Assembly: GCA_902168105.1 (NCBI GenBank)
Contig: CABHOY010000038.1
Coordinates: 1-64,000, forward strand
From: an uncultured Flavihumibacter sp.
GTDB taxonomy: Bacteria > Bacteroidota > Bacteroidia > Chitinophagales > Chitinophagaceae
Direction: 5' to 3'
DNA: 64,000 bases
The notes under the pieces were generated by a model. It was not told the DNA's origin, ran no database searches, and worked only from the letters and a program-made list of their open reading frames with translations. Shown here piece after piece: positions 61,618 through 64,000 of this stretch. The first letter of the stretch is position 1; every line of letters begins with the position of its first letter. A program made the translations under genes and the position numbers.

Positions 61618-63183
61618 TTATTTTGTAGTGATGATCGTAAATGTATCTTTCAGGCAGCCTTCCTTATCCTGTACGGTATATTCTGTTTTACCTGAACGGG
61701 CTACTACAGTAATACTTTTCGTCTGCTGGTCCTTCTCGCTCCACTTATAGTTACCTGTAAATGATGCGGTCAATGTCACTTTGCTTTTTGCTTTCACATG
61801 CAGCACCGTGTTTTTATTTACTTCTTTCATCAGCGTAAAACGATCTCTGATCACGCCGTCTGCACAGATCCATTTAAGGTCAAGACGGTTGCCCAGCACT
61901 TCCAGCATCGCGGCCCCTCCGTCTGTTGCGTTTGCATACTGCATCGCATCGTGCGGATAACCTGGTTGCTGTCCGCCCAGCTGACCAGCTGAGCCACTCA
62001 GTACATATACAGTTCCCTGGTTAGCGCTGTCTTTTACATAAGGGCAGGAGTTTTCACTTCCATCATACAATCCGGAAGACTGGCTCAGATTATGTTGTGC
62101 TGCATTAAAAGTAGCCTCCATTCCGTAATGTCCTTTTATCAGACGTGTACGTTCATAGTCATGGCTATGACCACACAGTACCATGTCTACACCATATCGT
62201 TCCAGTATGCGGATGAAATTCTCGCGGATATGCACCAGTTCCATTTCATGATCGGAATTATGAGAACCCATTGTATAGGGAGGATGATGCCAGTAGGCTA
62301 CTACCCACTGTTTGTTCTTATTTGCTTCCAGATCACGTTTTATCCATTGTACCTGCGGACCGGCAGTATCGTACAGACGGTATTGCTGATCTTCTTTTCC
62401 GTAGGAATCAAGCGACAGGAAATGGACATTTCCGATATCAAAAGAATAGAATGCCTGTGTATTGGATGGCAGTCCGCCAGACTCTCCATGTGTAGGCATT
62501 GAGAAGTTCTGATAGTATGCCGTCTGGTGTGTACGTTGCGCCTGTGCTGCGGCACCAGGAAAGTCCCTGTCGTTATAATCGTGGTTGCCCGGAGCCGGGA
62601 ACATCGGATATTGCTTTAACAGATCGTCTTTATATACATTGAAGAACTTTGTCTGGAACTCAGCATCCGTGCCACTTGTATAAGCGTTATCGCCTAACAG
62701 TATCCAGGCGTCCATATAGTTTTCGCCCAGGTAATTCAGCATAGATCTTTTCACATTACGCTGGTTCACGGAGTTGTTACCGCAATCGCCAAATACACCG
62801 ATGCGATACATCCCCTCTTTTCCCTGTGGTGGTAAGGTATAAAAGTAATTAGCGCTGTCGCCCTGTAACACGCTGGTGAAATCACCTATTTTATAATAAT
62901 AACGGGTATGCGGCTGTAATCCTTCCAGTTTTACAATGTGCTCCGTAGCCAATGTAGAATCATTGACAATAAGCACCGCACTGTCTTTCTTCGTACCATA
63001 CCGCACCCTGCTCCTGTTTGCGGTATTAGTACGCCAGCGGATAGTCATACTGTGATCTGACGCCGCCTGCAGATATGGACCGCGGATCACCGTTACTGCA
63101 GGTTCTTCCGCTTTCTGTGCAGCAGCTATCAGACTACCTGCCATTAAAATACCTGCCAGCAGGCATGCTCTCGTTATACCCAT
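61618..63183 (-). CDS. Exported purple-acid-type metallophosphoesterase
   Basis: A 521-residue enzyme with a signal peptide (1-22), an N-terminal fibronectin-like domain (about 30-125: AVTVIRGPYLQAASDHSMTI) and a metallophosphoesterase domain. The metal-binding motifs are GDCG, GDNAY, GNHDYND, YWHHPPY and GHSHDYER, the order of purple acid phosphatases. A C-terminal beta domain of about 90 residues follows. It should hydrolyse phosphate monoesters in the periplasm or outside. It is the first gene of the operon with the di-haem peroxidase (5-bp gap), so the two probably act in one process, possibly phosphate or metal stress; this is inference. Confidence 0.9.
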   Translation of the reverse strand: MGITRACLLAGILMAGSLIAAAQKAEEPAVTVIRGPYLQAASDHSMTIRWRTNTANRSRVRYGTKKDSAVLIVNDSTLATEHIVKLEGLQPHTRYYYKIGDFTSVLQGDSANYFYTLPPQGKEGMYRIGVFGDCGNNSVNQRNVKRSMLNYLGENYMDAWILLGDNAYTSGTDAEFQTKFFNVYKDDLLKQYPMFPAPGNHDYNDRDFPGAAAQAQRTHQTAYYQNFSMPTHGESGGLPSNTQAFYSFDIGNVHFLSLDSYGKEDQQYRLYDTAGPQVQWIKRDLEANKNKQWVVAYWHHPPYTMGSHNSDHEMELVHIRENFIRILERYGVDMVLCGHSHDYERTRLIKGHYGMEATFNAAQHNLSQSSGLYDGSENSCPYVKDSANQGTVYVLSGSAGQLGGQQPGYPHDAMQYANATDGGAAMLEVLGNRLDLKWICADGVIRDRFTLMKEVNKNTVLHVKAKSKVTLTASFTGNYKWSEKDQQTKSITVVARSGKTEYTVQDKEGCLKDTFTIITTK

Positions 63184-63330
63184 CTTCTTAATTTTTCTGC
63201 GAGGTACTCAATTTAAAATATTATACCACTACCAACCGCATGAAATAATTGTTAAATAAAAAAGACTGCATGCATGTGGTACTCATATCGCACATACAGC
63301 AGTCAGCCTTATCTGATGTAAAAATAAAAA

Positions 63331-63849
63331 CTAGAGCTTCAGTTTCAAACCCATTTTTTGTTTCATGGTCAGCAGTGCTTCCGCATTGCCCCTGGCATCA
63401 TCCACAGGATGATGGGTATGCGCTGACCGACGCAAATGTTTAAACGTTTTGAACATATCCATCTCCATTCCTTTATAGACGCTTCCCAGGTTCTGAGAGC
63501 TGAACCCGAAAGGATTTTCGCCCAGGAAATGATGAAAGTACCAGCATACGAACATCCAGTCAAAACCGTTATTGTCACTGATGAATATCGGTCTGTCCGT
63601 GCAAACATTTCCGATCCATCGTTTAAAATCAGCCATTACTTTACGTGGATCATCGAATGTCAGTGTTTCCTGTCTCGAGTGGCCCGATACGGCCAACGCC
63701 TCTGGTATAAATTTGTCGGATACAGGTTTTAATTTGCCGTAGAAAGTCTTATCAAGGGCACTATCTACTTTAATAGCGCCAAATGAGATCATTGAATAAT
63801 CTCCGGGAATAGGCCCATCGCTTTCCACATCGACCATTATATAGGCCAT
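63331..63849 (-). CDS. DEDDh 3'-5' exonuclease
   Basis: A 172-residue DnaQ-like exonuclease. Exo I reads VDVESDGP (D7, E9 ligands), exo II DNNGFDWMFVCWYF, and exo III HHPVDDARGNAEAL with the His and Asp of the DEDDh type. Length and lack of other domains suggest a stand-alone nuclease acting on DNA or RNA ends or small oligonucleotides; the substrate is unknown. The last 150 bases of the window (63850-64000) show no further gene start that I can support. Confidence 0.88.
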   Translation of the reverse strand: MAYIMVDVESDGPIPGDYSMISFGAIKVDSALDKTFYGKLKPVSDKFIPEALAVSGHSRQETLTFDDPRKVMADFKRWIGNVCTDRPIFISDNNGFDWMFVCWYFHHFLGENPFGFSSQNLGSVYKGMEMDMFKTFKHLRRSAHTHHPVDDARGNAEALLTMKQKMGLKLKL

Positions 63850-64000
63850 GTCAATTTGTTTTTAGGTAATAAAATTTAGTTTAAACAGGAGTACTCTCTG
63901 TTGTCGGTTCCAGTTCCGCAAGGAGCCTGATGATACTGTAGTCTTAGCCGGGGTAAGGTATGTAGGATCTTTAGGGCGCTTTACGCTGAAATACGTCGTT

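Overview
The window looks like a chromosomal segment of a Bacteroidota bacterium, most likely a Chitinophaga-type member of the Chitinophagaceae. The evidence is a PorP/SprF-type outer-membrane protein beside a giant gliding-type adhesin with a type IX secretion (T9SS) sorting domain, SusB-like GH97 and GH9 glycoside hydrolases, a TlpA-like DUF4369 thioredoxin, YfhO, and repeated TAnnTTTG promoter boxes, in one case with TTTG 21 bases upstream, as in the Bacteroidota primary-sigma promoter. The genus is an inference. No tRNA, rRNA, CRISPR array, transposase or phage module was recognised.

Layout. 1-360: non-coding 120-bp direct repeats plus a partial inverted copy. 0.45-4.2 kb: GH9 endoglucanase-like enzyme, TlpA-like thioredoxin, DUF1801 protein. 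4.3-15.1 kb: a minus-strand operon with a 2568-residue DUF11-repeat adhesin, PorP/SprF and an OmpA/PD40 lipoprotein-like protein. 15.1-18.3 kb: a promoter region with ordered half-sites, a NarL/LuxR regulator whose receiver lacks the phospho-Asp, two coiled-coil envelope proteins and an AraC regulator. 18.4-23.1 kb: TetR, TolC, HlyD and MFS tripartite efflux operon. 23.2-26.7 kb: a MarR-GNAT fusion under a paired operator, a small protein, a saccharopine-dehydrogenase-like reductase and an exported alpha/beta hydrolase. 27-31.7 kb: divergent GH97 and GH13 alpha-glucosidases and a DUF308-like membrane protein.

31.7-34.3 kb: two GNAT genes, then a compact minus-strand cassette of a zeta-toxin-like P-loop kinase and two paralogous small basic proteins. 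All three proteins carry the same tail motif, roughly [DEG][EG][ND]P[AG]xW. This is the best candidate in the window for an undescribed system. 34.5-38.7 kb: universal stress protein, DoxX, methyltransferase, DUF4199 with a membrane-anchored LuxR regulator, PAP2 phosphatase. 39.3-40.8 kb: a 122-bp dyad-symmetric element and an ArsR operon whose -7 box sits between two AACC-N4-GGTT sites.

40.9-44.6 kb: a nitric-oxide defence cluster of group III truncated haemoglobin, NsrR-like Rrf2 regulator, DUF2249 protein and quinol NO reductase, with an inverted repeat over the divergent promoters. 44.6-55.8 kb: ordinary housekeeping and regulatory genes (GNATs, DinB, two AraC regulators, PP2C-like phosphatase, CPA1 antiporter, M3 oligopeptidase, lipoprotein). 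56-63.9 kb: YfhO membrane protein, Crp/Fnr regulator, an operon pairing a purple-acid-type phosphatase with an imelysin-like/di-haem peroxidase fusion, and a DEDDh exonuclease. Most operons end in clear hairpin terminators, several shared between convergent genes.
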